From positions 186,001 through 250,000 of the forward strand of contig NZ_SMLM01000003.1 of NCBI RefSeq assembly GCF_004682015.1: DNA of 64,000 nucleotides, given 5' to 3'. A program made the translations under genes and the position numbers. Position 1 is the first letter of the stretch; every line of letters starts with the position of its first letter. Origin of the DNA: Ramlibacter henchirensis (GTDB taxonomy: Bacteria > Pseudomonadota > Gammaproteobacteria > Burkholderiales > Burkholderiaceae_C). Of the stretch, positions 36,222 through 45,156 are shown piece after piece. The notes under the pieces were generated by a model. It was not told the origin of the DNA. It made no database searches and saw nothing but the letters and a program-made list of their open reading frames with translations.

Positions 36222-37184
36222 TCACTCGCCCTTCACGTTGAACTCGCGCATCAGCTTTTCCCACTGCTGCACCTCGACGGGGATGTTGCGCTCGAACTCC
36301 TTCGGGCTGGAGCCCACCGGCTCGATGCCCTGGTCGCGCATCACCTTCGCCAGGCCCGGCTCGTTGATGATCGCGACGATGTCGCGCGAGACCTTGTCGA
36401 CGATGGCGGGCGGCGTGCCGGCCGGCGCAAGGAAGCCGAACCAGCCCCCGCGCTCCATGCCTGCGTAGCCCAGCTCGGCGAAGGTCGGCACGTCGGGCAG
36501 CACCTTGGAGCGCCCGGGCGCGACGATGGCCAGCGGGCGCAGCTTGCCCGATCGGATGTGCGGAATCGCCGTCCCCACCGAGTTGAAGCTCACGTCCAGG
36601 TGGCCGCCCAGCAGGTCGTTCAGGTGCAGGGCCTCGCCCTTGTAAGCGACCGGCACCACTTCGATGCCCGCATTGCGGCCGACCACCAGGCCATAGAAAT
36701 GGAAGCTCGAGCCGTTGCCGAAGTGGCCATAGCGCATCGGCCTGCCGGACGACTTCACGCCGGCCGCCAGTTCCTTCAGCGAGCGGTACGGCGAGTCGGA
36801 TCGCACCAGCATCACGACCTCGGGCGTCGCGTACTGCGTGATCGCGGTGAAGTCGGTCACCGGGTCGTACGGCGTGTTCGGATTCATCAGCTTCGCCATC
36901 GTGTGCGTGCCGAAGGTGGACAGCAGGGTGTAGCCGTCCGGCGCCGAGCGGGCGACCTCTTGCGCGCCGATGCGCGTGCTGGCGCCGGGCCGGTTCTCCA
37001 CGGTGACGGTCTGCCCCCACTGTTTGCCCAGCCGCTCGGCGATCAGGCGCGTGAAGCGGTCGGGGCTGCTGCCGGGCGCGCTGGGAATGATGATCTTCAC
37101 CGGCTTGGCCGGCCACTCCTGCGCCCATCCCGCCGCCGGAAGCGAGCCGAGGAGGGCGAGGCCGATCAGGTCGCGACGCTGCAT
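36222..37184 (-). CDS. Bug/TctC-family periplasmic binding protein 2
   Basis: 320 residues with signal peptide MQRRDLIGLALLGSLPAAGWA. The loop segment reads IIIPSAPGSSPDRFTR, an unusual variant of the common PxxPGGxxD form, so ligand choice may differ from its neighbours. AAGGA lies 7 bases before the ATG at 37184; an ATG two codons upstream is possible. It is the last gene of the six-gene minus-strand operon from 40.6 kb. Confidence 0.92.
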   Translation of the reverse strand: MQRRDLIGLALLGSLPAAGWAQEWPAKPVKIIIPSAPGSSPDRFTRLIAERLGKQWGQTVTVENRPGASTRIGAQEVARSAPDGYTLLSTFGTHTMAKLMNPNTPYDPVTDFTAITQYATPEVVMLVRSDSPYRSLKELAAGVKSSGRPMRYGHFGNGSSFHFYGLVVGRNAGIEVVPVAYKGEALHLNDLLGGHLDVSFNSVGTAIPHIRSGKLRPLAIVAPGRSKVLPDVPTFAELGYAGMERGGWFGFLAPAGTPPAIVDKVSRDIVAIINEPGLAKVMRDQGIEPVGSSPKEFERNIPVEVQQWEKLMREFNVKGE

Positions 37185-37209
37185 GTCCATTTCCTTGTCT
37201 CCCTCGCGT

Positions 37210-38238
37210 TCAGGCGTAGCTCGGTTCGCTCGTGAATCGCGGCATCACTTCCTGCGCGAAGATCGTTGCGGATCGCAGCGACTCCTCATAGCTCAGGTTG
37301 CCGAACGCGAAGCGCGTGAGCACGTAGTTGACGCCGGCGATCTCGATCTCCCGCTGCAGCCCTTCGGCCACTTTGTCCGCGGTGCCCACGAGCAGGATGC
37401 CCGCGTCCAGCGCCGCCATGAAGTCCTCGGGGATCGGGTAGTGCTTCATCGGGTTTCCGTGCACGCGCCACAGGTGCTGCAGGCTCGCATACCAGCGGTC
37501 GAAACCGCGCTTGCCGGCCGCGAGCGCGTCCTTGCGCGTCTCCGCGATGACGATGTGGCGGCCCATGCCCAGCAGCGGAAGCGGCCGGGCCGAAGAGCGT
37601 GCCGTGCCGGCCCACACTTCGCGGTAGCGGTCCGTGATCGGTCGGATGTTGGAGGACGGCCCGTTGCAGACGATGTTGACGCCGTTCTCGGCCGTCCACG
37701 GAACGGCTGCCGGCGCGGACAGGCCGTACCAGATGGGCGGTGTCGGCTTCTGCACGCACTCGAGCACCACCGGGTAGTCCTTGAAGCGGTAGTGCTTGCC
37801 CTCGAAGTTGATCGTCTTCGACTGCAATCCCTGCATGAGGATCTCGTACGCCTCCTTGTAGAGGCCGCCCGACTCCTCCGCGGTCACGCCGAAGTAGGCC
37901 AGCTCATAGGGCGAACTGCCGCGGCCGACGCCGAGCTCCAGCCGGCCGTGACTCATCTGGTCCAGCATGCAGACCTCTTCGACCAGGCGCAGCGGATTCA
38001 TCAGCGGCAGGGTGTAGACCAGCGGGCCCAGCCGCAGCCGGTGGGTTCGCTGGATGACGGCTGCGAGGAACACGCTCGGCGAGCTCGCCATGCCGAGCGG
38101 CGTGCCGTGGTGTTCGGCGACGTGGTAGGCGTGGAAGCCGTTGTGGTCGTAGAACTCCGCGAGGCGCAGGCGGTTATCGAAGTGCTGCGCGAGCGGCACG
38201 TCGCCGCGGTCCACGTGGTCGAAGACACCGAACTTCAA
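37210..38238 (-). CDS. Luciferase-like flavin-dependent monooxygenase 1
   Basis: 342 residues of the bacterial luciferase-like (LLM) family, which oxidises substrates with reduced flavin supplied by a reductase. Typical stretches are AYHVAEHHGTPLGMASSP, RLRLGPLVYTLPL and DQMSHGRLELGVGRG. The start is TTG at 38238 with GGAGA 6 bases upstream. A flavin reductase gene lies two genes upstream in the same operon, a fitting two-component pair. It is clearly paralogous to the protein at 41.7 kb. Substrate unknown. Confidence 0.92.
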   Translation of the reverse strand: MKFGVFDHVDRGDVPLAQHFDNRLRLAEFYDHNGFHAYHVAEHHGTPLGMASSPSVFLAAVIQRTHRLRLGPLVYTLPLMNPLRLVEEVCMLDQMSHGRLELGVGRGSSPYELAYFGVTAEESGGLYKEAYEILMQGLQSKTINFEGKHYRFKDYPVVLECVQKPTPPIWYGLSAPAAVPWTAENGVNIVCNGPSSNIRPITDRYREVWAGTARSSARPLPLLGMGRHIVIAETRKDALAAGKRGFDRWYASLQHLWRVHGNPMKHYPIPEDFMAALDAGILLVGTADKVAEGLQREIEIAGVNYVLTRFAFGNLSYEESLRSATIFAQEVMPRFTSEPSYA

Positions 38239-38267
38239 AGACGTTCTCCAGAAAGTGCGTCGGGCGC

Positions 38268-38579
38268 TCAGCGGCGCCAGACGATGTGGCTCTTGATGGC
38301 CGGGGCGCGGTCGCGCACCCAGCCGTATTTCGCGGCAGCGGCCACCATGGCCTGCGCCTGTGCCCGCCATGGCGCGCCTTGCGACGCCTCGCCGAGCGCG
38401 AAGAGGGCGTCCTGGTCGACCCAGGCCGTCTCCTCCGATTCGATTTCCCCGATGCCGGCGAAAGCCTTGCGGGCCGCCTGCAGGTCCTGGAACGCCGGGT
38501 CGATCTCGCAGTGGAAGCGCCGGAAATCCGCGGGCTCTTCCAGCGCCACGCTGCCGTTCTTCTGCAGCACGAGGATCAT
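38268..38579 (-). CDS. Small hypothetical protein in the monooxygenase operon
   Basis: 103 residues starting MILVLQKNGSVALEEPADFRR. No domain recognised. It starts in a 4-base ATGA overlap with the flavin reductase stop and is followed by the luciferase-like enzyme, so it belongs to the operon. A role as an accessory protein of the monooxygenase pair is possible but unsupported. Confidence 0.8.
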   Translation of the reverse strand: MILVLQKNGSVALEEPADFRRFHCEIDPAFQDLQAARKAFAGIGEIESEETAWVDQDALFALGEASQGAPWRAQAQAMVAAAAKYGWVRDRAPAIKSHIVWRR

Positions 38580-39082
38580 GCGGCCCCCGCGCCAGCGAGG
38601 CCTGGCGTTGCGGGCGCGTAGCGGCCGTTGACGAACACCAGGGGCTCGCCTTCCGTGTGCTCGTAGCGCACGACCTTGCCGAGGAAGATCACGTGGTCGC
38701 CGGCTTCCATCGTCTTCCACATCTCGCATTCGAAGGTGGCGAGCGAGCCGGGGATGCGCGGCGTGCCGCCCAGGCCGTCGTGCAGCACCAGGCCCTCGAA
38801 CTTGTCGTCGGCCGGCCGCGCCATGCGATGCGACAGGTCGATCTGGTCCGCGGACAGGACGTGGACGGCGAAATGCGTGCAAGCGAGCACGGCCTCCAGG
38901 TGCGGCGAGGCGAGGCGGTAGTTCCAGCTGACGAGGGGCGGATCGAGCGAGACGCTGGCGAAGGAATTGGCCGTGACGCCGACCCGCCGGCCATCCGCGA
39001 GCCGGAACGTCACCACCGTCACGCCCGTCGCGAACCGGCCGAAGGCTCGGCGCAGGTCCCGTGGATCGAACGTTGCGGACAT
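38576..39082 (-). CDS. Flavin reductase (FMN-binding split-barrel family)
   Basis: 168 residues resembling HpaC-type reductases that make FMNH2 or FADH2 with NAD(P)H. Family stretches include FATGVTVVTFRL, VGVTANSFASVSLDPPLVSW and GDHVIFLGKVV. It should supply reduced flavin to the luciferase-like monooxygenase of the same operon. It is 11 bases after the cupin gene and overlaps the next gene by 4 bases. Confidence 0.93.
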   Translation of the reverse strand: MSATFDPRDLRRAFGRFATGVTVVTFRLADGRRVGVTANSFASVSLDPPLVSWNYRLASPHLEAVLACTHFAVHVLSADQIDLSHRMARPADDKFEGLVLHDGLGGTPRIPGSLATFECEMWKTMEAGDHVIFLGKVVRYEHTEGEPLVFVNGRYAPATPGLAGAGAA

Positions 39083-39093
39083 GCCGGCAGGCC

Positions 39094-39654
39094 TCAGCTC
39101 TTCTGCCGCTGCTCGAGCGGATCGATGCCGTCGATCAGCACGAACGCGATGCGGCAGACCTCTTTCGAGCGGTTCACCCAGGCATGGTTGGTGCCTTGCT
39201 GGACCAGGATGTCGCCGGCCTTCATGTGCACCTCGGAGTCGTCCAGGAGCATGTCGATCTCGCCCTGCAGCACGATGGCGTAGTCGACGCTCTTCGTCCT
39301 GTGCATGTACGGATGCCGCGCCGGGCCGCCGCCGTGCGCGTGGTGCCCGGCGCCCATCGACTTGAGCAGGGCTTCCTGGTCGATCTTGTCCGTCTGTTCG
39401 TCCACGGGCGGGAAGTCGACGACGCGCAGGATGGAGCCGTTGGGCGGCGGCGGCACACCGATCGTCCGTTCGGCGCGGTCGCGCCGCAGGTCCATGCGCG
39501 CCGGGGTTTCGTCCGTGACCCAAAGCAGGCTGCTGACGAAACCTGCGCCGGGGCGGACGCGCACATGGGGGCAGATGCCGTCCATCTCGACGATGGCCTT
39601 GCCGCTGTCGTCGTGGCCGGTGACGATCCTGCGGATCTGGTGGGTGGGATGCAT
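39094..39654 (-). CDS. Cupin-domain protein
   Basis: 186 residues with one cupin barrel: the metal-binding motif region HPYMHRTKSVDYAIVLQGE and the later GDILVQQGTNHAWVN hold likely histidine and glutamate ligands. It could be a small metal-dependent enzyme or a ligand-sensing protein. It lies between a Bug gene and the flavin reductase in the operon. Confidence 0.88.
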   Translation of the reverse strand: MHPTHQIRRIVTGHDDSGKAIVEMDGICPHVRVRPGAGFVSSLLWVTDETPARMDLRRDRAERTIGVPPPPNGSILRVVDFPPVDEQTDKIDQEALLKSMGAGHHAHGGGPARHPYMHRTKSVDYAIVLQGEIDMLLDDSEVHMKAGDILVQQGTNHAWVNRSKEVCRIAFVLIDGIDPLEQRQKS

Positions 39655-39668
39655 GTCGGTCGTGTTTC

Positions 39669-40640
39669 TCAGTCGATGGTGGCGCCGGACGTCCTGATGG
39701 CGGGACCCCAGCGCGCGTACTCGCTGCGCACGAAGTCCGCCATCGCCGCGGGCGGGATCGGCTCGGTGGGTTCCATGGCGGCCTTGTTCAGCAGCTCGGC
39801 AAAATGCGGCGTCGACTGCAGCTTGCGGATTTCCTCCGCCAGCAGGTTGACCACCGGCGCCGGCATGTTGGCCGGCCCGGCGACGCCGATCCAGCCGCTC
39901 CAGTCGAAGCCCGGGACGGTTTCGGCGATCGTGGGCGCGGAGGGCAGCAGCACGCTGCGCCTGGCCATCGAAGTGCCCATGGTGAACAGCTTGCCCGCCT
40001 TGATGTTGGGGATCGCCAGCGTGCCGTCCAGGAACGCCATGTCCACCTTGCCGGAGAGCAGGTCCGGCATCGAGCTGCTGCTGCCCTTGTAGGGCACGTG
40101 CACGATGTCCAGGCCCAGCTGCTTCTTCAGCAGCTCCATGAAGACGTGGTGCGGCGAGCCGTTGCCCGAAGACGCGTACGAGTACTTGCCGGGATGCGCC
40201 TTCACTTCGGCGATCCACTCCTTCATGGTGCGCGCGGGGAACGAGGGATGCACGCTCAGGAAGAAGTTGGTCGCGCCGAGCCGGGCGATGGGCGTCAGCT
40301 CCCTGAGCGGATCGATGCCGGGCCGCGACACGAGCTGCGGCGCCATGCTCATGGTGGTGACCGTCGGCACCAGCAGCGTGTAGCCGTCCGGCGGCGCGGC
40401 GGCCACGATCTTCGCCCCCAGCAGCGTGCTGGCGCCCGGCTTGTTGTCGATCACCACCGGCTGCTTGAGCGTGCCCGTCAATGCTTCGCCGATGGAGCGG
40501 CCGAGCACGTCCACCAGCGACCCGGCCGGGAAGGGCACGACCACCTTGATCGGCTGCGAGGGGTACGGCGCCTGCGCGCCGGCGCCGGCGGCCGCGATCG
40601 AGAGCGCGACCAGCGCTGTCCAGCGACGGATGAGTCTCAC
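39669..40640 (-). CDS. Bug/TctC-family periplasmic binding protein 3
   Basis: 323 residues with signal peptide MRLIRRWTALVALSIAAAGAGA, then IKVVVPFPAGSLVDVLGR. It is the first gene of the minus-strand operon that also carries the cupin, flavin reductase, luciferase-like enzyme and a second Bug protein. It is divergent from an IclR-type regulator whose operator lies between them. Confidence 0.93.
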   Translation of the reverse strand: MRLIRRWTALVALSIAAAGAGAQAPYPSQPIKVVVPFPAGSLVDVLGRSIGEALTGTLKQPVVIDNKPGASTLLGAKIVAAAPPDGYTLLVPTVTTMSMAPQLVSRPGIDPLRELTPIARLGATNFFLSVHPSFPARTMKEWIAEVKAHPGKYSYASSGNGSPHHVFMELLKKQLGLDIVHVPYKGSSSSMPDLLSGKVDMAFLDGTLAIPNIKAGKLFTMGTSMARRSVLLPSAPTIAETVPGFDWSGWIGVAGPANMPAPVVNLLAEEIRKLQSTPHFAELLNKAAMEPTEPIPPAAMADFVRSEYARWGPAIRTSGATID

Positions 40641-40653
40641 GGCTTGTCTCCTT

Positions 40654-40695
40654 GGAATTACGATTACCGTAATGTTTTACGTATACTGTAATTCC
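40654..40695. promoter_or_regulatory. Operator cluster between Bug operon and IclR gene
   Basis: GGAATTAC (40654-40661) and GTAATTCC (40688-40695) form a perfect inverted repeat. Inside it is a second palindrome, ATTACCGTAAT (40663-40673), and GTATAC (40681-40686). This AT-rich cluster in a GC-rich genome is a likely IclR-type operator covering both divergent promoters. Confidence 0.6.
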
Positions 40696-40757
40696 AGTGT
40701 AGGCACGCATGGGATGCCTGTCAAACGCGAGGCCGGGTGTCCGGCGAGGGGAAAACG

Positions 40758-41576
40758 GTGGCAACAGTGCAAGCCGCGCGCGGCGGCGGTGTCGATGCGG
40801 TGGAGGTGGTGGGGACGATCCTGCAGGCGCTGCTCCATCTTCCGCGGCCGGCGCGGCTGAAGGACCTGGAGGACGCGACCGGCATCCCCTCGGCCAAGCT
40901 GCACCGCTACCTGGTGAGCATGGCGCGCTGCGGGCTCGTGACGCGCGAGGAGGGCAGCCGCCGCTACCAGTTCGGGCTGCTCACCTACCGCATCGGCCAG
41001 GTGGCGTCGCATGAACAGAGCGCGCTGTCGCTGCTGGAGCCTCGGTTCGAAGCCTTCTCGGCAAGGCTGGACAAGCCCGAACTCGGGCAGGTGGTCGGCC
41101 TGGGCCAATGGGTGGGCCACGGCGCCACCATCGTGCGCTGGTTCGAAAGCAGCTCGCCGCTGTCCATCCGCATGAAGCCGGGCGTCGGCTTGGGCATCAC
41201 GTCGTCGGCCACGGCCAAGCTGCTGGCGGCCTACCTGCCGCGCGAGTCGACGGAGGCGCTCGTGCGCCAGGAACTGCTGGAGCAGGGCCGCGCCGCCAAC
41301 TCGGCCGTGGAAGCCGTGTACGCGGAGTACGCCGCCATCCGCAAGGCGCAGATCGCCTCTTCGCACGGTGCGCGGCGCCGCGGCCTGAATGCCTTGTCGG
41401 TGCCGCTGTTCGATCACGAGGACAAGGTGGTCGCGGCGGTCACGGTGCTGGGCATGGGCCCGCAGTTCGAGGCCTTGCCCGGCAGCTCCGCGGGCAAGCG
41501 GCTCAGGCAACTGGGTCGCGAGCTCTCGGCGCTCCTGGGCCAGGGGGCTCCGGCGAAAGCGCGGGAAGCCGCGTAG
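40758..41576 (+). CDS. IclR-family transcriptional regulator
   Basis: 272 residues: N-terminal winged helix (PARLKDLEDATGIPSAKLHR) and a C-terminal GAF-like effector domain with typical NALSVPLFDHEDKVVAAVTV. The GTG at 40758 has GAGGGG 6 bases upstream; GTG 40737 is an alternative. It is divergent from the Bug/cupin/flavin monooxygenase operon, its probable target. Confidence 0.9.
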   Translation: MATVQAARGGGVDAVEVVGTILQALLHLPRPARLKDLEDATGIPSAKLHRYLVSMARCGLVTREEGSRRYQFGLLTYRIGQVASHEQSALSLLEPRFEAFSARLDKPELGQVVGLGQWVGHGATIVRWFESSSPLSIRMKPGVGLGITSSATAKLLAAYLPRESTEALVRQELLEQGRAANSAVEAVYAEYAAIRKAQIASSHGARRRGLNALSVPLFDHEDKVVAAVTVLGMGPQFEALPGSSAGKRLRQLGRELSALLGQGAPAKAREAA

Positions 41577-41631
41577 AACTTTCGGAGGGCGTGGAATCCC
41601 GATCCCCTGCGCCGCGCGGGGCGCGACAGAA

Positions 41632-41652
41632 TGCATTCAAAGTTTGAATGCA
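41632..41652. promoter_or_regulatory. 21-bp perfect palindrome before the TRAP operon
   Basis: Arms TGCATTCAAA and TTTGAATGCA flank a single G, a perfect 21-base palindrome ending 10 bases before the luciferase-like gene. Such sites suit MarR-type repressors, and a MarR gene is third in this operon. IclR, encoded just upstream, is the other candidate. Confidence 0.65.
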
Positions 41653-41662
41653 AAGTTTGGCC

Positions 41663-42670
41663 ATGGAAATCGACTTCGGCGTCATCGACCACCTGGACCG
41701 GCAGGAAGGCGTGGCGATCCACGAGACCTACGACAGCCGCCTGGCGCTGGTCCAGAAGTACGACGAAGCCGGGTTCACCACCTTCCTGCTGACCGAGCAC
41801 CACTTCACGCCGCTCGGGCTCGCGCCGTCGCCGCTGGTCTTCCTGGCGGCTGCCTCCCGCATCACCAGGCGCATCCGGCTCGCTCCGCTGGTGCTGATCC
41901 TCCCGCTGTACCACCCGCTGCGCGTGGCCAGCGAGATCTGCATGCTGGACCACCTGAGCCACGGCCGGCTCGACATCGGCCTCGGCCGCGGGATCTCGCC
42001 GTACGAGCTGGCGTACTTCAACGTCAACCACCTCGAGTCGCGCGAGATCTTCGACGAGGCGCACAGGGTGCTGATGGACGCGCTCACCAAGAATGTCGTC
42101 AACTTCCGCGGCAACTACTTCAAGTTCTTCAACGTCCCGATCGAGCTCAAGCCGCTGCAGCAACCTTCGCCGCCCATGTGGTTCCCCTGCAGCACGCCCG
42201 AAGGCGCGCGCATGGCGGCGGCGCAGGGCATGAACACGTGCTTCCTCGCGCCGGCGCCGCGCGCGAAGGTGATGGCCGATGCGTACAAGAAAGCCTGGAC
42301 CGAATCCGGGAACACGAAGCCCATGCCGAAGATCGCGATCACGCGCCACATCTTCGTCGGCGAGAACGACGCCGAGGCGCGCCGCCGCGGCATCGAGGCG
42401 CACAAGATGTGGTACCAGCGCTTCAGCTACCTGTGGGCGAAGTTCGACCCGCGCATGCCCTCGCCGTACGACGAGGAAAAGCACATGGGGCCGGGCACGC
42501 TGATCTTCGGCTCGCCCGAGACCGTGCGGGCCCGCATCGCCGAGGAGATCGAGGCCACCGGCGTCAACTACTTCGTGACGAGGTTCGGTTTCGGCGACCT
42601 GCGGCACGAGGAGAGCATGCGATCGCTGGACCTGTTCACCCGCGAGGTCATGCCGCACTTCCGCGGCTGA
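41663..42670 (+). CDS. Luciferase-like flavin-dependent monooxygenase 2
   Basis: 335 residues of the LLM family, paralogous to the enzyme at 37.2-38.2 kb (shared LTEHHFTPLGLAPSP and DHLSHGRLDIGLGRG). Like it, this enzyme needs reduced flavin and could use the same reductase. ATG 41663 (MEIDFGVIDH) was chosen over an ATG at 41648 that lies inside the palindrome. It opens an operon with a hydrolase, MarR regulator, TRAP transporter and isochorismatase-like enzyme. Confidence 0.92.
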   Translation: MEIDFGVIDHLDRQEGVAIHETYDSRLALVQKYDEAGFTTFLLTEHHFTPLGLAPSPLVFLAAASRITRRIRLAPLVLILPLYHPLRVASEICMLDHLSHGRLDIGLGRGISPYELAYFNVNHLESREIFDEAHRVLMDALTKNVVNFRGNYFKFFNVPIELKPLQQPSPPMWFPCSTPEGARMAAAQGMNTCFLAPAPRAKVMADAYKKAWTESGNTKPMPKIAITRHIFVGENDAEARRRGIEAHKMWYQRFSYLWAKFDPRMPSPYDEEKHMGPGTLIFGSPETVRARIAEEIEATGVNYFVTRFGFGDLRHEESMRSLDLFTREVMPHFRG

Positions 42671-42674
42671 CGCC

Positions 42675-43631
42675 ATGGACTTCCCCCGCCTCGACCCGCA
42701 GATGCGCGCCGCGCTCGCGCGCAATGACGAGATCGTTCGCGAACTCGGGCCTCCCACGCCGGGCATCGAAGGCGTGAGGGCGCAGGCCGCGGCCGCCCGG
42801 GCCTGGTGGAACGAGGGTGGCCCCGCGATGGCGCAGGTGCGGGACGGGAAGGTGCCCGGACCGCATCGCGAGATCCCGGTGCGCGTCTACGTGCCGCGGC
42901 GCAGTGCCTCGCCGCTTCCGGCCTGCGTCTTCTTCCATGGGGGCGGGTGGCGCATCGGTTCGCCCGCGTCCAACGACCGCCAGCTGCGCGAGCTGGCCGA
43001 GGCGTGGGGCGGCATCGTGGTCAGCGCCGACTATGCGCATATGCCGGAGAAGACCTTTCCGGCTCCGGTGGAGGAGGCTGCAGCGGTCTACGGCTGGCTG
43101 GCCCGCCACGGCTGCCAGTGGGGCATCGACGGACAGCGGCTCGCTTTCGGCGGCAACTCGGCGGGCGCCAACGTGGCGATGGGGGCCTTCCACGCGGCAG
43201 CGCAAGTGCAGGGCGCCTTCCGTTGTGCAGCGTTCGTGGTCGGCGTATTCGACGGCGACGTCGAGACGCAGTCCATGCGCGAGTACGGCGATGCGGGCCT
43301 GTTCCCGACCCGCGAGTCCGCGCGCAAGACCTTCGAGGACTATCTCGGGAACGACGCGAACCTCGCCGATCCCCGCTTCAACGCACTGCAGGCGGACAGC
43401 GGCCGGCTGCCCCCGGTCTTCCTCGCCGCAGCGGAGTGCGACGTGTACCGCGACAGCTCGGCCGCGCTGGCCCGGCGCATCCGCGAGGCCGGGCGCAGCG
43501 CCGAACTGCGCGTCTATCCCGGCATGACGCACCTTTTCTTCGGCTACAGCCGCATGGTGGACCGCGCCGCCGAATGCATCGGCGACGTCGCGCGTTTCCT
43601 GCGCGAGCACCTTCCCCCGGCGAACGACTGA
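42675..43631 (+). CDS. Alpha/beta hydrolase (hormone-sensitive lipase type)
   Basis: 318 residues with the oxyanion-hole motif HGGGW (from His88) and nucleophile elbow GNSAG (Ser162). The acid and histidine are likely in AAECDVYRD and YPGMTHLFFG. Members cleave esters of small carboxylic acids. A lactone or ester formed by a Baeyer-Villiger type monooxygenase would be a fitting substrate for the neighbour, but this is inferred. It starts 4 bases after the monooxygenase stop. Confidence 0.92.
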   Translation: MDFPRLDPQMRAALARNDEIVRELGPPTPGIEGVRAQAAAARAWWNEGGPAMAQVRDGKVPGPHREIPVRVYVPRRSASPLPACVFFHGGGWRIGSPASNDRQLRELAEAWGGIVVSADYAHMPEKTFPAPVEEAAAVYGWLARHGCQWGIDGQRLAFGGNSAGANVAMGAFHAAAQVQGAFRCAAFVVGVFDGDVETQSMREYGDAGLFPTRESARKTFEDYLGNDANLADPRFNALQADSGRLPPVFLAAAECDVYRDSSAALARRIREAGRSAELRVYPGMTHLFFGYSRMVDRAAECIGDVARFLREHLPPAND

Positions 43632-43633
43632 GC

Positions 43634-44113
43634 ATGGACCGCCATCCGCTCACGGCGCTGTACGACATGCCCGCCCACCTGATCCGGCGGGCGCACCAGC
43701 ACGTCACCCAGGTGTTCGAGCACGAGATGGGCTACCTCGGCATCACGGCCAGCCAGCTGGGCGTGCTGATCGCGGCGCACCTGCAACCCGGGCTGCAGCA
43801 GCGCGAGCTGGCCGGCACGCTGTATTTCGACGAGGCGACGCTGGGCGGCATGGTGGGCCGCCTCGAGGCGCAGGGCTACATCGAGCGGCGCAGCAGCTCG
43901 CGGTCCACGCGCGGCCGCGAGATCTATCTCACGCCGGAAGGGCAGCGCCTGTACGCCAGGATCGAACCGCACGTGCGCAACATCCAGCGCGAGCTGCTCT
44001 CGCGGCTCTCGGGCGAGGAACGCAAGCAGTTCCTCCACCTGCTGAGCAAGGTGATCGCCGCCGACAACAGCCACCACCAGCCCCGCAAACCATCGACCAA
44101 GGAGACAAGATGA
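43634..44113 (+). CDS. MarR-family regulator
   Basis: 159 residues with winged-helix features GITASQLGVLIAAHLQPG and RLEAQGYIERRSSSRSTRGR. It lies inside the operon, starting 2 bases after the hydrolase stop and overlapping the TRAP receptor ATG by 4 bases. It probably represses the operon through the 21-bp palindrome upstream of 41663. Confidence 0.92.
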   Translation: MDRHPLTALYDMPAHLIRRAHQHVTQVFEHEMGYLGITASQLGVLIAAHLQPGLQQRELAGTLYFDEATLGGMVGRLEAQGYIERRSSSRSTRGREIYLTPEGQRLYARIEPHVRNIQRELLSRLSGEERKQFLHLLSKVIAADNSHHQPRKPSTKETR

Positions 44114-45156
44114 AGGCATTGAAGACCCTGGGCCGCGCGCTCGCCGCGGCGGCTTTCCTCGCTGCGGCGAGCGCAGGCGCGCAGACGACCGTGCTGCGGT
44201 TCTCGGACCTGTTCCCGGCCGCGTACCCGTTCGGCGCCCTCAGCGCGCAGTTCGCCAAGGACGTGAAGGAGCGCACCGGCGGCAAGGTGGAGGTGCAGGT
44301 GTTCCCCAGCGGCACGCTGACCCCGCCGCCCCAGTGCTACGAGGGCGTGCTGCAGGGCCTGTCGGACATCTGCCAGGCGGTGCTCGCGTACACGCCGGGC
44401 CGCTTCCCGGTGATGGAATCGGTGGACCTGCCGGGCTATCCCAACAGCGGTCGCCTCACCACGCGCGTGGCGAACGACGTCTACCAGAAGTTCCAGCCCA
44501 GGGAACTCGATGCGGTGAAGGTGCTGTACCTGCACGCGCATCCGCCGGGTTCGCTGATGACGGTGAACAAGCCGGTCAAGACGCTCGACGACCTCAAGGG
44601 CATGAAGATGCGCTCCACCGGCCTGTCGGCCCGCATCGTGACGGCGCTGGGCGGCTCGCCGGTGAGCATGCCCATCACCCAGGCCTACGACCCGCTCAAG
44701 CGCGGCGTGCTCGACGGCACCGACGGCACCTTCAACGCGTTGAAGTACTACCGCTTCGCGGAAGTGACGAAGTACACGACCATGGCCACGGACGTCGGCT
44801 ACGTGTCCACCTTCGCCGTCGTGATGAACAAGGCCAAGTGGAACGCGCTGCCGGCCGACGTGCGCACGGCGCTCGACGCCGTCTCGCGCGAGTACATGGT
44901 CAAGGCCGGCGACCTGTGGGACCAGATCGAGCGCGAAGGCCTGGCCTTCGGCCGCGAGAAGGGCCACGAATTCATCCGCCTGGACCCGAAGGAGCTGGAG
45001 CGCTGGCGCGCCGCCGTGATCGAGCCGCTGCACACCGATTACGTCAAGCGGGTTTCGGGCAGCGGCCTGCCCGGCGAGGAGATCGTGAAGGCCAAGCGCG
45101 AGTCCATCAAGCGGCACTCCGCGGCCTTTCCGGCGCTCGAAGTGCCGGTCAAGTGA
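44110..45156 (+). CDS. TRAP transporter substrate-binding protein 2
   Basis: 348 residues with signal peptide MKALKTLGRALAAAAFLAAASA and a DctP fold. Ligand-binding segment KMRSTGLSARIVTALGG contains the usual carboxylate-binding arginine region. An AAGGAGA site precedes the ATG. Small and large permease genes follow directly. Ligand probably a carboxylate used by this operon. Confidence 0.94.
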   Translation: MKALKTLGRALAAAAFLAAASAGAQTTVLRFSDLFPAAYPFGALSAQFAKDVKERTGGKVEVQVFPSGTLTPPPQCYEGVLQGLSDICQAVLAYTPGRFPVMESVDLPGYPNSGRLTTRVANDVYQKFQPRELDAVKVLYLHAHPPGSLMTVNKPVKTLDDLKGMKMRSTGLSARIVTALGGSPVSMPITQAYDPLKRGVLDGTDGTFNALKYYRFAEVTKYTTMATDVGYVSTFAVVMNKAKWNALPADVRTALDAVSREYMVKAGDLWDQIEREGLAFGREKGHEFIRLDPKELERWRAAVIEPLHTDYVKRVSGSGLPGEEIVKAKRESIKRHSAAFPALEVPVK

